A DNA stretch of 64,000 nucleotides from Mytilus edulis (lineage: Eukaryota > Mollusca > Bivalvia > Mytilida > Mytilidae), in assembly GCF_963676685.1 (NCBI RefSeq), contig NC_092356.1:23609750-23673749 (forward strand). Reading direction: 5' to 3'. Positions 1 through 13,069 of the stretch are shown one piece after another. Under the pieces are notes generated by a model, which was not told where the DNA came from, ran no database searches, and saw nothing but the letters and a program-made list of their open reading frames with translations. The position numbers and the translations under genes were made by a program. Each line of letters starts with the position of its first letter. Within the stretch, counting starts at the first letter, position 1.

Positions 1-962
1 TATAAAAAAAACAGGTACATGATGTACTCATAAACAGAAAGCATCACTGTCAAGTTGCTGACTAAATTTGAAGTCATATTGTTTAGTTGTGCATGACCGA
101 ACATTTTAATAAAACAGTTCGAAAAATTCCAATTAACGATAAATTTGAAGTTTTGGTCGAACAGATAGAAAAAAATGTAAACTCAGATATAATATTGAGT
201 CTAAGATGCATGATTTTGTTTATTTGTTGTTATTGACTTTGTGAACTAACTGTCAGTAACTGCGAGTATTCGCAGATCCGTTCTTTAAAAGTTGTCTTTT
301 TGTTGTTGGCATGTACAAGAACTCAGTCACGTCCGTTTTTTTTATAGGTATACTTATTAGAATCCATTTGTGATTTCTTGGACTTTTATAACTGACAATG
401 CGGTATGGGCCTTGCTCATTGTTGAAAGTCGATGAGTTGTAGTAATAATACAAGAATTGTCCCCTTTTTTCGCAAATAAAAATACCGTTCTAAAGTTTAA
501 CCAGAAATAATTTTAATACTGTTTTATATATAAAGTTGTATCTCATAAAATTGAATTGCAACTTTTTTAAAATTTGAAAGATTGTACGACACTAATTTAT
601 AAATCACTTAAAAAAGGTCTCGAATCACATTTTTGAAACATGCAAATGTTCTAACCTTCCAGTATTCATTATGTCAAATTTTGATTTTTTTCTTCAGTAA
701 AAACAAAACCAACCCATCAGTATGACAACCGAGAGAGAAATCAAAATACATAATATATACAACAAAATATCATATGTAGCAAGTTTCAGATAAGAGTGAC
801 GACAATATCATTGCACGTTACGGCAACCGTAAACCAACATTGAAATCTGACCAGGGACGAACGACCGGACACACAAAACAGAAAACAAAATAATCCTTTA
901 ATCTACGTCTGTTAAAAAAGTAAGAAAAAGATGATGCATCAACGTGTTACTGAAACTGGCTA
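1..962. other. AT-rich intergenic DNA, no gene
   Basis: No open frame here has coding character. The only recognisable item is a degenerate minus-strand copy of the mussel repeat family B at about 270-445 (it reads GGTATGGGCCTTGCTCATTG on +). The rest is unannotated AT-rich sequence. Confidence 0.5.
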
Positions 963-1275
963 GAGGTATAGGGGGACATAAACATGTTTAACCCCGCCGC
1001 ATTTTAGCGCCTGTCCAAAGCCAGGACCCTCTGGCCTTTGTCAGTCTTGTATGTATTTTTTTTTTAATTTTTGTTCTTTATATGTTTTCCAGTTAAGTAT
1101 GGCCTCTATTATCACTATACACATTTTTGTTTAGTGGCCAGCTTAAGCACGCCTTTTGGGTGCGGAATTTTCGCTGTATTATGACCCAATAGTGACCTTT
1201 GGTTGTTTTTTTTTCTCTTTGGTCGGGTTGTTGTCTCTTTGACATATTCCTCATTTCCATTCTCTATTTTATTTC
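963..1275 (-). repeat. Dispersed mussel repeat, family A, minus orientation
   Basis: Shares the blocks CGGGTTGTTGTCTCTTTG, a TGCGG...TTTTCGCTG core and CCATTCTC with copies at 4108-4385 (+), 13070-13250 (-), 43500-43790 (-), 47353-47510 (+) and 59410-59582 (+). Six diverged copies in 64 kb mark it as a high-copy family. No open frame runs through the copies, so I read it as non-coding. Its class (SINE-like or MITE-like) cannot be fixed from this window. Confidence 0.7.
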
Positions 1276-4107
1276 TATTGTAGATGATTTTTATTACAGA
1301 CATCTCTTAAAAATTATGAAGTTTACGTAGAATAAAAATAATTGCTGTCATATCGTTTGGAAAATATTTCTCGGCCTGTCGTGGGTTTATTTTCACGTGA
1401 TAAAAATAGACTGTGAGATTCTTGTTTAGCCTAACCTCCTGTGCAATGCAGCGCGCAGCCACTTTTCTCCAAGATTTAGCAATGTTTAATGCTTTTTAAC
1501 TAACATGTAGTATTGTGAGACCATGAATCAAACTCCAGCAGAATTCAAATATTTAGCAATACTAAGACATGTCCTATCATCCCTTTCAATCTTACCCTGG
1601 GGCCATTATCCAAACGAGATTAATAAAAGAGTTAAAATCATAAAAGGGCAGTTCGCCGTTGAGGAAGTTGGATCTGAATTTTAAATTTTGTGTCTAAAAG
1701 ATTTGAAATTTAAAATTCGTAATCTTAGCTACAACAGTATCGAATTTGATTACTGCAAAAGGGAGTGTTGGTGTCCATCATTCCATCAGCAACAGTACCT
1801 ACTACGTACTTTAACTGGAAACAATCATAAGGCAGGTGCGGATCAAAGATATTTTGAAAGGGGGGCCAATCCCTTAAAGGTGAAGAAAAGCCACAAAGCG
1901 TAGCGTGGTGTACTGAAACATGGACTACTTTAAGCTAAAAATTTCAAATGAATCGTGAAAAACAAGAAATATATTTTTGGTGATCAAAAAAGGAGGGAGA
2001 AGGTTGATTTACCACTGTAAAGTAAACTCGAATCAAAATTCAAACAAAAAATACAACATTTTCTTTCAAATCATGAAACCATTAACACGATCAACCTTGA
2101 TTTTAAAACTTTATTTTATTACATTTTAACTATTTAGGAACTAAATATTTCCAATTGCAATGTATAGTTGGCTCTTGTGCGATGGTATCGACAGATTTCA
2201 ACTTTTGTTGTATCTGGTTATATTAAGGTCAAAGAGATAGACCCAATCAACGTAGTAACGTATATATACGTACGAACCATCAAACTATCAATAGAAAAGG
2301 CGCCATCTTTGTGCATATAGCAAAACCTGAAAGATCGCTACATTTTTCAGCTTACATAACCAGATTGTCCATGTGAGCTGGTGCTGTCATTGGTTGGAGT
2401 ACGTTGTCGTCTGTTCTTTTTCTGTTTTTTCCTCTTGTGAAACAACAAGACCATAATCTTTAAAATATATATACCTCAAATATACTATTAGTACAACAAT
2501 GTTAGATCTGCAAATTTGTGAAGTAAGTTTTTGTTCTAACAGCGGAATTCGAACCCCTGCATCTGAGACATCGTGGCAACACCGGACAATCTGATACAGA
2601 ATTTTGTAAAAAAATTCAAACATAAACATCTTTGAGAAAATCATTTTATAATTAGATACGTGAAAATGTACAAATTTTTGATTTGCATAGGGACTTTCTC
2701 TACCTGGGGACGACATAAAAAAAATCAGTGAAAAAACTATATTTTGATGTCGTCCCTTAGAGCCATTCACCATGGCAATAAATAGTTTAAAAGAATGTTA
2801 AATTATTAAACTAAGACATACTGTTTCGAAAAACACCCCAGTCGTGCAAAAGGGATAAACATATGAAACAAGATGATGGCCACTCGAAATTTAATAACAA
2901 AAAACCTCAAAGTTCAAAGATCTATATTTAAAAAACGATCCTAGAAATCTTTTCAAAATAAGCATTTTGCAATGTCAAAATGTATTAAATTTCATAAAAA
3001 ATGTTACTTGAAAACTTAAACATATATATATATATAGTTGTCATTTGTGTTGGTTTGTTCAACGTTCACTTGTAAGGCGGAACACCTGTGGTCATTTAGA
3101 CGTTAAAATATATTACATATCGTATTGGTAGCTAAAATTTCAAGAGAAAAAGTGGCTGCTATCATTATTGGTATTTAAAACGGATTGAAATCCTTTGAGA
3201 ATCACTACAAGCCGTGAAATTGTCGAATTTCGCTCTTAAATTACACTTAACTTAGATTTTGAGATTTTTGGAACTTTCGAGTCTGTTATAGTTTTTGGGT
3301 TTTTAGACATATCATCAAAATTGGAAGCTGGAAAAAAGTTGCTGCTATCTTGATTGGCTGCTAAAAGTGGCTGCTAAAAGTGGCTACTAGCTTGAGTCTA
3401 GTCACAGAGTTATGAAGAACACTTCGTATATATGAAATGAATTGACATTAGCGACGGCACAGTTCCATATCCAACTAAGTCAGACATCACGTGACTTTTG
3501 TGACGTATACTTGCCGCCATTTTGTATTATATTGCCCCATATAAAATGCATAAGTGCTTCAATAAAGTTTAATTTTCTCATTAACCTGACCATTTTTTTT
3601 TAATTTTTGCAAATCAATCTCTGATATTCAAACATATTTCTACCAAACAATGTTGGTCCTAACAGTTTAGTTTTTGATTAAATTCTGTCAATTTAGAATC
3701 GTAAAACATTTTTATTTCTCCGTTGACTCTATCCTAAAACACCGATACCCATGTCTACATGTACAAACAATAACGAAATTCCGTTCATAAAAATAAAACT
3801 TTGCAAATCGATTAAGTATATTCAAACATATATCTGGTGAATATTTCGGGATTTTTAAAAATGGCGGATGTTGTATATGGAAATGTTGCATCAAATAAAG
3901 GATTTATAAAGCTAAGATTAAATTTATGTCTGCAAATTTGTATAGACATTGTTATAAGTGACCAGTCCCGTTAGTATAGAAAGTTCCTGATTCGGAGGAG
4001 AGACTTGTAATCATAAAATTTCTAATATTTCTGTTTGTCTGTCACGCACATGTTTCAAAACGTAATATTGGTCAGGACAACCTTCAAAAATCTGTGTGCA
4101 TCAGCAT
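1276..4107. other. Intergenic DNA, no supported gene
   Basis: Only short random frames are visible. At 2525-2600 the minus strand holds GGGGTTCGAATTCC, which looks like a tRNA T-arm/B-box, about 50 bp downstream of a poor A-box. It may be a tRNA-derived remnant. The 128-codon minus frame over it has no recognisable domain and is not called. Confidence 0.45.
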
Positions 4108-4385
4108 ATAAAATTGAGAATGGAAATGGGGAATGCGCCAAAGAGACAACAACCCGACCATAGAAAAAAACAACAACAGAAGGTCACCAACAGGTCTTCA
4201 ATGTAGCGAAAAATTCCCGCACCCGGAGGCGTCCTTCAACTGGCCCCATAACAAATATATACTAGTTCAGTGATAATGAACGCCATACTAATTTCCAAAT
4301 TGTACACAAGAAACTAAAATTAAAATAATACAAGACTAACAAAGGCCAGAGGCTCCTGACTTGGGACAGGCGCAAAAATGTGTAT
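4108..4385 (+). repeat. Dispersed mussel repeat, family A, plus orientation
   Basis: One of the longest copies: it starts at GGAAATGGGGAATGCGCC, runs through AACAACCCGACC and CCCGCACCCGGAGG, and ends at GGGACAGGCGCAAAAATG. The copy at 59410-59582 shares its first half almost base for base, including ACTAGTTCAGTGATAATGAA, where that copy stops. Confidence 0.75.
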
Positions 4386-4530
4386 AGATTTTCCGTTACT
4401 AGTCCAATGTACTGAGAAGTATTGCATTCGATAATCTACGAATAGTATTACGTATTTTTTAACCATGTTAATGGCTTTAAGTTCAATGTCCATAATAAGT
4501 GATACTTTATTTAAGGAGCTACCGTTTTAG

Positions 4531-4547
4531 GGGGGGGGGGGGGGGCG
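4531..4547 (+). repeat. Poly-G tract
   Basis: An uninterrupted run of about 16 G followed by CGCGC, in otherwise AT-rich DNA. It is a simple repeat, prone to length variation and possible quadruplex formation. Confidence 0.8.
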
Positions 4548-4984
4548 CGCTAGGATGAAAAATGTTACCCTTCTTTGAAAATATAGGAGAATCAATAAAT
4601 AGCTGGTTGAAAACAAGAATCAAACAGAAATCGGAAAATTTTAATTGAGGAAAGTGAAAAGATGTTTTCTTTATTCAATATCACTTCACTTCACTTGATT
4701 TTAGTAAATTTTGGCATAAAGTTTGTCGATTCTAAGTTATATTCTACTATGCTGCTTTTGCTATGTGATTCGTGATATCGAGCTACATAGGATTTACATT
4801 TGCACTCGAAAAGAACATAGTTTGAATATCGTTCATAACTCGAAATGATATATCGATGATTGATTCAATGAACGCCGAAATCGGAATGGATATACTAAGT
4901 TTTGCATGACTGTTATTTGTATATGATGGCAGCACATGTAAAACTTCACAAAATGACCACTTCAAGTCTTATTATTACTTTATG

Positions 4985-5389
4985 TTAAGGATGTTTGCTC
5001 CCCTTGTTTTTTTTATTAACTAAGCCAGATATTCGGAATCCTCTGGTTTTTCCATGTAGTGCCTATTAAAAAAATATTGCCCATAAACCCATATTTTTAT
5101 TTCCATAATTGATAACATCTAGATTAAAATGCCGTCTTTGAAAATCTTACAAAACCCTCGTTATTTTTTCATAGTTTTTGAAAGAAAAAAAAATGCCAAA
5201 ATAAATGTTAAATGTATAATGAAAAGTATAGAGAGAACAGTTTCCAGCCAAATTTTCAATGGCTTATATTTCAAAAACAAGCACACTCTTTTCTTTCAGA
5301 TTTTTTAGTTCCCTTATTTGTATTCTTTAAATTTCTAACAGTCTTTATAAAGCTGGTTATTTTTTAAACAGAAAAGGGAACATCCTTAA
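4985..5389. mobile_element. Small TIR element (MITE), 405 bp
   Basis: The left end TTAAGGATGTTTGCTCCCC is mirrored by the right end GGGAACATCCTTAA. The two ends share an 11-bp perfect inverted terminus (TTAAGGATGTT) plus a weaker match. There is no open frame inside, so it is non-autonomous. No target-site duplication could be assigned with confidence. Confidence 0.6.
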
Positions 5390-5448
5390 GTTATTTGATT
5401 TAGAATATCTTTTTACATCAGAGGCCCCTGAGGGGCCTCGGGTGTATT

Positions 5449-5924
5449 GGGCCATTCCAGTTAATTTCTGACAGGTGGGGATGGATGAGGAGATTTTTTT
5501 TCATACCTATCAGAAAAAAACATCATGAAAAACTACCTATCAGATCTATAAATTAAGACCTATCAGATGTAGAGTTTCTGTTCATATTGGGTGGATGGGC
5601 TTTCATTGGAAAAATTGACCTATCAGAATTTTTTACTGCAAGGATTGTACCCATCAGAATTTTAAATACAATACCAGATAATGCATGATACGAAACTGTC
5701 TACATTCCAAAAGCACCCCTAAGATCTGATATATGTATTTTTGTAACCCCTAAGATATAATTATTTTTAATTATTTACTACTGCAAGACCTTCAGAAATT
5801 TTTGCGTATAAGTGTACCTGTCAGATGAAAAAAACCCAAAATTTCACCCCTAAGATGTATAAATTTTACACCCATCAGAAAGGACCATCCATCCCCCTTT
5901 ATCAGATATTAACTGGAATGGCCC
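5449..5924. mobile_element. TIR element with repetitive interior, 476 bp
   Basis: The ends are GGGCCATTCCAGTTAAT and its complement ATTAACTGGAATGGCCC, with a second mirrored block (GGGATGGAT / ATCCATCCC). The flanking ATT at 5446-5448 and 5925-5927 is a possible 3-bp target duplication. The interior is made of degenerate copies of CCTATCAGAT, CCCATCAGAA and CCCCTAAGAT. No transposase is encoded; the 77-codon frame over it is accidental. Confidence 0.7.
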
Positions 5925-5927
5925 ATT

Positions 5928-8887
5928 GCCATCGCCTACTTTTCAATTCGCGCAAAGATCAAAGAGATGCATATATAATTAGTTTTGGAATAATAACCGA
6001 CATTATAGACCCGCGGACCTATATAGTGCAGAATAAAATTCCGTATCACTTCTTGTAAATTCATGTTTTCAATGGATACTCAGTTTTTTTAATTTTTCTT
6101 AATGCAAAATATAATATGAAAATGTTTTGTAGTTAGAAATATTTGTATTTTAATCAAACGATCTTCAATATCAAAAAATTGTTGTTGCGGATGAATACCA
6201 CGAGTGCGCAAGAGGGCAAGAGCGAGCGTGTAGAAAATCGAGAGGAAATCAATTCACACATTTATACACAGAAAGGTAATTATATTTCAATTATTTGATT
6301 TGGAGTAACCTTTTTAAACCGTTTGTAGCATATATTTGTCTATAATATTAACGTAGCAAAACCAGGAAAATTTAATCTGTCATAATATTAAAATAAATTA
6401 TCAGGTCACGTCCCCCGCAGCCATTTTGAAAATACCAGCAGATTGGGTAGGAGTAACAAGAACCTGCAAGGCCTTTAAAGATAAGGTTACTATTTGTGTA
6501 TTTTTTATAACAACAATTTGTTTTTATAAAGATCTCAACAATTTTTTGAGTTAAATTTCTTTTCTTCGTAAATAACAAGTAGATTGATCACTTGGACACA
6601 CACACGGAACTATTTTCTGTTTTTAAGATACTGTTTCGGATTTTCGCTCCTTCTCCGACTTAGTTTGTTGCATTAGTATATGTGAATATGTCCCCTTGAC
6701 TGGAAAATACGCGGAATTTGTAATGACTTTGACTATGTCTATGTAAGTAATTCTAATATATAATTATTGGTTGAATTTATTGTTTATATAATATTCAGAG
6801 AAGACTTTTTCTTCTTCCTATAGAGTTGGACTCTTTTTGAGTGTATAAAGACTCTTGCTCGTAAAATCAAGAGTCTTACATGTACTTTACACTGAAATGT
6901 CAGAATTTGGGTTAATCACATTTACTGAATTACTATAGATATATTGGGAGAAACCTTACAGTTTTGGAGATATAAATATAGATTAACTGTCCTGTTTTTT
7001 AAGTCTTCCTTAGCTTGTAGTATTGTATTATTTTGACCATACATGACATGTATCGCCAAAATTATATGATAATTTGATGACATACTTGTGCTTATCATTC
7101 TCTACAGCATTATTTAATTTAAATGTGTAACCATATCCATGTCAAATTTTAGTAACTTATATTAGACATTTGTTCACACATACATGCATATGTGCATATG
7201 AGAACTTGAATTGAGCAAATATGATTAGTTATATCTATGAGAAATACAATCAGTTAACTTTATCTATGAGCACCCATGAGATCTTAAATTGAGCAAATAT
7301 GATCAGTTATATGTTGAGTAAAATTTGAGCTAGATCTACTCAATTGAGTTAGATATATATCAATATTGAGACTAATCTAAATGGTTATTTGAGCACACAT
7401 GAGCCTATTTATACTATTGAGAGCAATATTGGGATACTGCATGAGCAAACTATGCAAATCTTTATTGAGACAGACCTATGAGCGCTATAAGTTTAAATTT
7501 GTTCTTGACAATTTTTTGTTTATTTTTAAAAAAAATATAGGGACAACAGAGTTGGTGTATGTGGGTTCGATTCCCACCCTAGGCATTCATTTATATTGGC
7601 TGGTGCAAAGCGGGCAGTTTAGCTTAGTGGCCCCACACTGACTCTGTTGTTCATATGTTACTTGAAAAAATTAGGCGGCATCGTTCTTTATTTTTCTATT
7701 CGAAAATCAGACACAACAAAACCATTGAATAATTGTGAAAATTATACCACAGATAACTATGGTAAAACTTTAATTGTTTTTGGCATAATTAAACTTGGCT
7801 GCCATCCAAGATCTAAAAAGTTTTTATATTGATGAATTATATATATCAGATTTGGATTCTTTTGGTTACAAAACATTTTGGATGGTACATGTAGGTAGCG
7901 GCCAAATCTTTATTCCTAAAGGCTTAAAGCTTTCAGGTCTGAAAATTGCCCAAAATCATCACATTTTGACAAATTTGGAACATAAAATGTACTTTTATGA
8001 AAAGAACTGATTTATTGATATGCATGCATGAGCATGTTGAGTGTTAAGACTTTTGAAATAGACCCAAATTACGAACCAAATTGAGAACTTTTTGGAGTTT
8101 TATAGTTTAGGCTATTTTGGGCAATAAGTGAAAATTGTCCTTTGAATCAGTGGTTTCACAATAACCATTATATACTAAGTATCTGTTAGAAGATAGCTCT
8201 TTCACAGTACATTGTTAAACTTAAAGATAAATATATACCGACAATGACCAATATTAATGATGGAATGAGATTATACATGTATATATCATGTATATACTGT
8301 TTTATATTGTTACATGTACATACATAAATGAAAATTAAAACCAAACTGTTGTCATTATTCATAAAAAAAGAAAAGGGAGGTATGATTGGTATAAATCAGA
8401 CACCAGCTCTAGACAAAATGATGAAAAAGAAATAAAGCTTATAACCATACAACATTTTTACAATCAGAAAAAAACTATACATAAATCAGTTAGAAATAGC
8501 CATGAAATGTCAAATGTTAAACAATATATACAAGAAAACTAATGGCCACATCAATGTACAATCGGGAAATCAAGATATACACCAAAAAATTACAAGGCCT
8601 GTTTTACAGGTTTCTTACAAATGACCGACACATTCATATGGTATTTGTGTTGTATATGTATAGTGCAAAATGTTCTCATTGCTAAACATTTCTAAACCAG
8701 TGGTATCCAAAGTATTAAATCCAGAACAAAGTAAAAAAAACCTAACAGTTGAAAAACTATCCAAATGTTGTTATATTCAATTAACAAAAATGCCATCATT
8801 AGCAAATGGCTATCTACATATAATTCATTGTAATATTTACAATGAACCATTTAATAATTAAAAACCAATTGTTCAAAGAACAATTGA
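5928..8887. other. Intergenic DNA, no supported gene
   Basis: AT-rich with loose repetition of GAGCAAATATGATNAGTTAT around 7200-7300. Around 7540-7652 a hairpin (ACAACAGAGT ... ACTCTGTTGT) encloses GTGGGTTCGATTCCCAC, a perfect tRNA-like T-stem and loop. No D-arm or acceptor stem can be drawn, so it is not called as a tRNA. The short frames at 7399-8861 have no recognisable product. Confidence 0.45.
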
Positions 8888-9763
8888 AGGTCTTTCCACA
8901 AGTGAAGATCTATTTTATTATCAAAATATTAAAAATCAATCTAAAATGTCAGTTCCTATGGCTTTATAATATATAAATATGAATTTAAAGCAAAGGTCAA
9001 AATCTAGAACGTGCAAATTACCTATGACCTTGACCTCAACTTCAAGGTCATAAACCAAGTATCTCAAATCAAAAGACCCTAGGTCTTTATTATGTATGGT
9101 TAATGAGTTATACAACTTTACGCATAATTCTAAATATAAGATGGGCAAAAACTCCTATTTATTGTTAGCGCACCCTTTCAACCAAAATTTATAAGTAACG
9201 GCATGTCGCAACTAACAATTTAGTGAAAATAAGATGTAGATATGTTATAAGGTTTTGAAAATAAGTAAAAATAAGCCAAAATAAAAAATTTAGAATATGA
9301 CCTTGACCCTTGACCTAATTTTCATTTTTTTTGGACCAAGGATCTCAAATTAAAAGACCCTAGGTCTCTATCACTTATGGTTTACCAGTTAGAAATGCAA
9401 ATCACTTATATCAAATACATAAGGGGGAATAACTCTCATATGGAGTATCAGGATAGCTTCGGTTAAAACTAAACTCGAATCCTGAAGATATAACGAGCAA
9501 TTTGGTAAAATAAATTTGTCGTAATCTTTTGCGGTTGCGAAGGAGTAGTGGCCACAAGAAAAACAGTGTTTGGGGAGATAACTCTTACTGCGCTGTTGTC
9601 AGTTTTAAAGCGTATAAACTATACGATATCATATTCCAAATATCTAAGCGACATCTTTTGAAACAACAAAATTACGCAAGAAAAAAAATTAGGCGGAAGA
9701 AAAAAAAAAATAATAATCAGAACAAAATCAATAGGTCTTTCCACGGAAAGGTGGAAAGACCTA
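8888..9763. mobile_element. Possible inverted-repeat-bounded element
   Basis: AGGTCTTTCCAC at the left is mirrored by GTGGAAAGACCT at 9751-9762, which itself forms a hairpin with the block at 9737. Inside, a segment containing CTCAAATCAAAAGACCCTAG near 9062 recurs near 9345 with small changes, a direct repeat about 285 bp apart. No protein is encoded. The boundaries are approximate. Confidence 0.4.
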
Positions 9764-10109
9764 ATTAGAAAACAGAACCTACAATGTACATGTATAGCTG
9801 CTAATTTAAAAAAAAAATATGATGGATAAATGATTGACTGTGTTACAATAAAACCAAGATACAAATGTAACTCAGTGAAGCTATTTATGAACATTTAAAG
9901 AGTTTGTGTTGACTGCAACAAAAATCTAGAATAAGGGATAGTAATCTTGCTGTGTTAACATCCATTTAATTAGCAATTGATCCAAAAGCTAAATGTTTCA
10001 GAAAAAAGACCTGGATACTACATGTACAAACATTGTTAATTAATGCCATTTGTAGAGCAGGATCTGCTTACCCATCCGGAGCACCTGAGATTACCTGTTT
10101 TGGTGGGGT

Positions 10110-10262
10110 TCGTGTTGCTCAGTCTTTAGTTTTCTATGTTGTTTCTAGTGTACTTTTATTTGTATGCATGTCTTTTTCAGTTTTAGTCATGGAATTGTAA
10201 GTTTATTTTCCATTTATGAGTTTGCTGTTCATCTGGTATCTTTAGCCCCAAAGTTTCCCCTG
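10110..10262 (+). repeat. Dispersed repeat, family F
   Basis: Contains GTTCGTGTTGCTCAGTCTTT and ends ATGAGTTTGCTGTTCATCTG. Related copies lie at 34617-34770 (+) and about 52478-52565 (-). No coding capacity. Confidence 0.6.
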
Positions 10263-11304
10263 GGTCAATTATTTTTTTCGCCACCTCTTTCGCCAAAACA
10301 ATATATTTTTCCCCACTTTATTTTTTAATTAGCCACAATATTACAATTTATCTGTTTTGATATGATTGTCTTGAACCTCTTTTGCATAGTTCAATGAGTG
10401 ACTATATAGCTACTCGAAGAATTGTTTGCTATGTTGATTCTCTATTATAAGTTATACGCTAACGATCTTTGTATGTGTGCAACTATATGGTCATAATGCC
10501 AATCTAACAGTTCTCATTTGACCAAGTAATCATTGATAATTCACAAAGTTAAGTTTCCTAGTTCAAGTCAGTATCTCAGATATGATAGCATATTATATTT
10601 AATATTTGTACTATATTGTATGGTGAACATATCTGTCTGGTAGGTATAATATAAACACCTGTCATTTATCAATAATTCAACACAACTTGAGGTCCTCTGA
10701 TGTTCAGTACTTCAGTACTTTGATTTTATTCTATTTCATTTTACTTTCATTTAATGATTTTAAGTCTGCAAGCACACTCAATATGGTTTTTTTTCGTAAA
10801 CGGCGGTTCTGAGATTCTATTGGCTCATAATGTTTTTTTGCGTTTTGACATGTCCTCTGTTGGCTAAACTATTTGTAAAATGAATTATCAGCAATCTAGT
10901 TTTAACCTGCAACCTTCACAATATATATACATTGTTAAAACGTCGCCTGAAGATTGCCAGAAGGCATGAGAGCGCTAGTGACAATATTTTAACGAACTGT
11001 TATTATTTGATGTGAAATGTAGTTTGCGAATTCAAAAATTTTAATATATATATCTATTCATAATTAAATTCTGATTGTAAGTCGCATTGTGAATGTAATT
11101 ATACTGGATCACATCCTCACTAGTTAATTATTGTGTCTTAACATGTATTTTTTTTTTATTGTACTTAGAATCCGCCGAATATTTGGGCCGATATTACCAA
11201 AGGAGTATTTATCTAAACGCTCGCTGTTCAATTCATTATTTCGAAAAATCGTTCTCATACGATTTTTTAAAAATTAACTACTCTAAATTGCTTCTGTATA
11301 GCAA
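10263..11304. other. Intergenic DNA, nothing recognised
   Basis: AT-rich, with no ORF of coding character and no repeat I could match within the window. Confidence 0.4.
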
Positions 11305-11309
11305 ATTCA

Positions 11310-11650
11310 TTTTAAGAATTGAATGCTTCTTTTTAGGTTGTATATGCGTTGACCGAAGTACATTTTGTATGAAGCCCGGAAGCGCTTCATTTTAAAATGT
11401 GCACACGTTCAACGCTTTTACAACCCTATGAAATTACAAAAAAGCAGCATTCAATACTTAAAATTACAATTTTAGCTAGGATCATGAAAATGCGATTTCT
11501 ATTAAGTTTTTAATTAATCTACCTGTTCACTTTATTGTGGGACCTCGTGTCATCATAAATTTCAATTTTATTGTGTAATGAATGTTGATTTCAGAATGAC
11601 GCAATGCTGTTAGCCAATCAAAATAACGTATCAAGCACGACAATCATATC
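11310..11650 (+). mobile_element. Palindromic MITE-like repeat, copy 1
   Basis: The first 150 bp fold back on themselves: GAATTGAATGCTTCTTTTT opposes AAGCAGCATTCAATACTT, and GCGTTGACCGAAGTACATTT opposes GTTCAACGCTTTT. A non-palindromic tail follows, with GGGACCTCGTG and GCTGTTAGCCAATCA. A second copy with the same order of blocks lies in receptor gene 1 intron 5 (30825-31175). Non-coding. Confidence 0.65.
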
Positions 11651-11697
11651 TATCAAATGTAGATAATTTTTGGGCCTCTCGTCTTAAATTTCTGGCT

Positions 11698-11764
11698 AGA
11701 ACGAACTGCCTTCCATTGAACGCTGTTTTATTCCGCATGAAATTGAAGGATAGTAATGCACGTC
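11698..11764 (+). pseudogene. Non-LTR reverse-transcriptase tail, left fragment
   Basis: A short frame reads N-C-L-P-L-N-A-V-L-F-R-M-K-L-K-D-S-N-A-R, the stretch that usually precedes the Cys-rich C-terminal zinc motif of non-LTR retrotransposon polyproteins. A stop lies just upstream. The matching right-hand part begins at 14945, so the Foldback-like element 11765-14944 appears to have landed inside this relic. The identification rests on pattern recognition. Confidence 0.5.
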
Positions 11765-11804
11765 TACGGAGCCCCTTAAGTGCCAAGGATGAAATTTAGA
11801 ATAT

Positions 11805-11996
11805 TTGTGCGCACAACTTTAAATCTTGAGCACACAACTTTTAAACTTGTGCGCACAACTTTTAAACTTGTGCGCACAACTTTTAAACTTGTTCGCACAA
11901 CTTTTAAACTTGTGCGCACAATTTTTAATCTTGTGCCCACAACTTTTTCAAACTTGAGCGCACAACTTTTTTAATCTTGTGCGCACAACTTAAAAT
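11805..11996 (+). repeat. Left subterminal tandem array of FB-1
   Basis: About nine units of roughly 21 bp, each with GTGCGCAC or a variant followed by AACTTTTAAACTT. The core is a perfect palindrome and alternates purine and pyrimidine. The units give a 64-codon frame of repeated T-F-K-L-V-R-T, which is an artefact of the tandem repeat. Confidence 0.85.
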
Positions 11997-12289
11997 CTTT
12001 TATGGTTCAATTGCACTAGACTGAGTTATGTTTGAAGAAGCAATGTTTGGTTAGGTAAAACCGGATATAATGGATATCTTTTAGCACCGGACTCCATGTG
12101 AGAATGAAGCTTTGTTATGTGCTTTGGAAAACCTTGCAGAGATCGACAAAATAAACCTTGCAGATTTTCTTGATAGCCACTCTTGTTAAAAGTGGGAAAA
12201 CCTGAAAATTTCAACCTATTAATCATAAAGGAAATTCCACATTAAGAACTAGTTCAATAACCAAAGTACATTGTTCGGACTTTGGAACC

Positions 12290-12637
12290 TTGACCAATCC
12301 AACGAAACAACAACAGCTTTACAATAAGCAACAACCGACTGTTAAGAACGTTTTGGGAAGCCTTATTTTTCTTGAAAACCTCTCTTCTGCTGATAGAGAT
12401 GCCATGCAGTACTTGATAAAATACATCGAAGAAATAGTCCAGGCCAAATTAAAATTGTTTTTATGCTTTTGTACAGCGTCTTACTTAATGTTGAAAGACC
12501 TGGCAGATATTCCATTCAGTTTGTTTTACAAGATGGTCTTGGTCATGTGGGAAACTTTGGAAGTAACAAAGAGCTACGAAAATTATCCCTCATTTAGAAC
12601 AGAATTTAACGGTTTCTTATCGATGATATTTGGGTAA
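12290..12637 (+). CDS. Hypothetical 115-codon ORF inside FB-1
   Basis: The frame opens at a TTG (no ATG at the 5' end) and ends with TAA-free sequence up to a stop at 12635-12637. The predicted protein has a Q/K-rich start, an amphipathic helical stretch (S-A-D-R-D-A-M-Q-Y-L-I-K-Y-I-E-E) and a hydrophobic middle. I recognise no family. It could be a captured host exon or chance. The lack of an ATG and of neighbours argues for low confidence. Confidence 0.2.
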   Translation: MTNPTKQQQLYNKQQPTVKNVLGSLIFLENLSSADRDAMQYLIKYIEEIVQAKLKLFLCFCTASYLMLKDLADIPFSLFYKMVLVMWETLEVTKSYENYPSFRTEFNGFLSMIFG

Positions 12638-13069
12638 TGGACATCATTTAATTACCAAAAAATTGAAGTCTTGATAGATACATGTTTGTTTGCATATCAA
12701 AACGTATTTTTTTATTTTTTTATTTATGTTGATCATAATTGACTCTTTTTATTCATAGCCTAGTTAACTTAGAAAAACGTACAAAATGTAAAACTGTTAA
12801 ATTCGTTATGTGAAGAAAATCATTAAAAATACTACCCTCAACTTTTCTTGCACACATATTTCCCAAATGATGCAAATATTTGATTTATTATAGTATCAAT
12901 GTGAAGGTCTGTCGTCAATAATTGTTTGGGTAATAAGAAACAATGAATATGGTGTACAAGTTCACGACACAAAGTTTCTACATACTCTTGATAAAGCTCA
13001 AAGCAACGGAACGGCAGTTTTATTGCTGTTCTTCATCTCAAAGTCATCTTGATGTTTTCAACGGTCTCA

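Noticed and set aside
7540-7652. tRNA-like T-arm GTGGGTTCGATTCCCAC
   Set aside because: The T-stem is perfect, but no D-arm, anticodon arm or acceptor stem can be drawn around it, so it is not a tRNA gene.
11780-11974. 64-codon T-F-K-L-V-R-T repeat protein, and its minus-strand twin at 14705-14923
   Set aside because: Translation of the FB-1 subterminal arrays. No start context or conservation.
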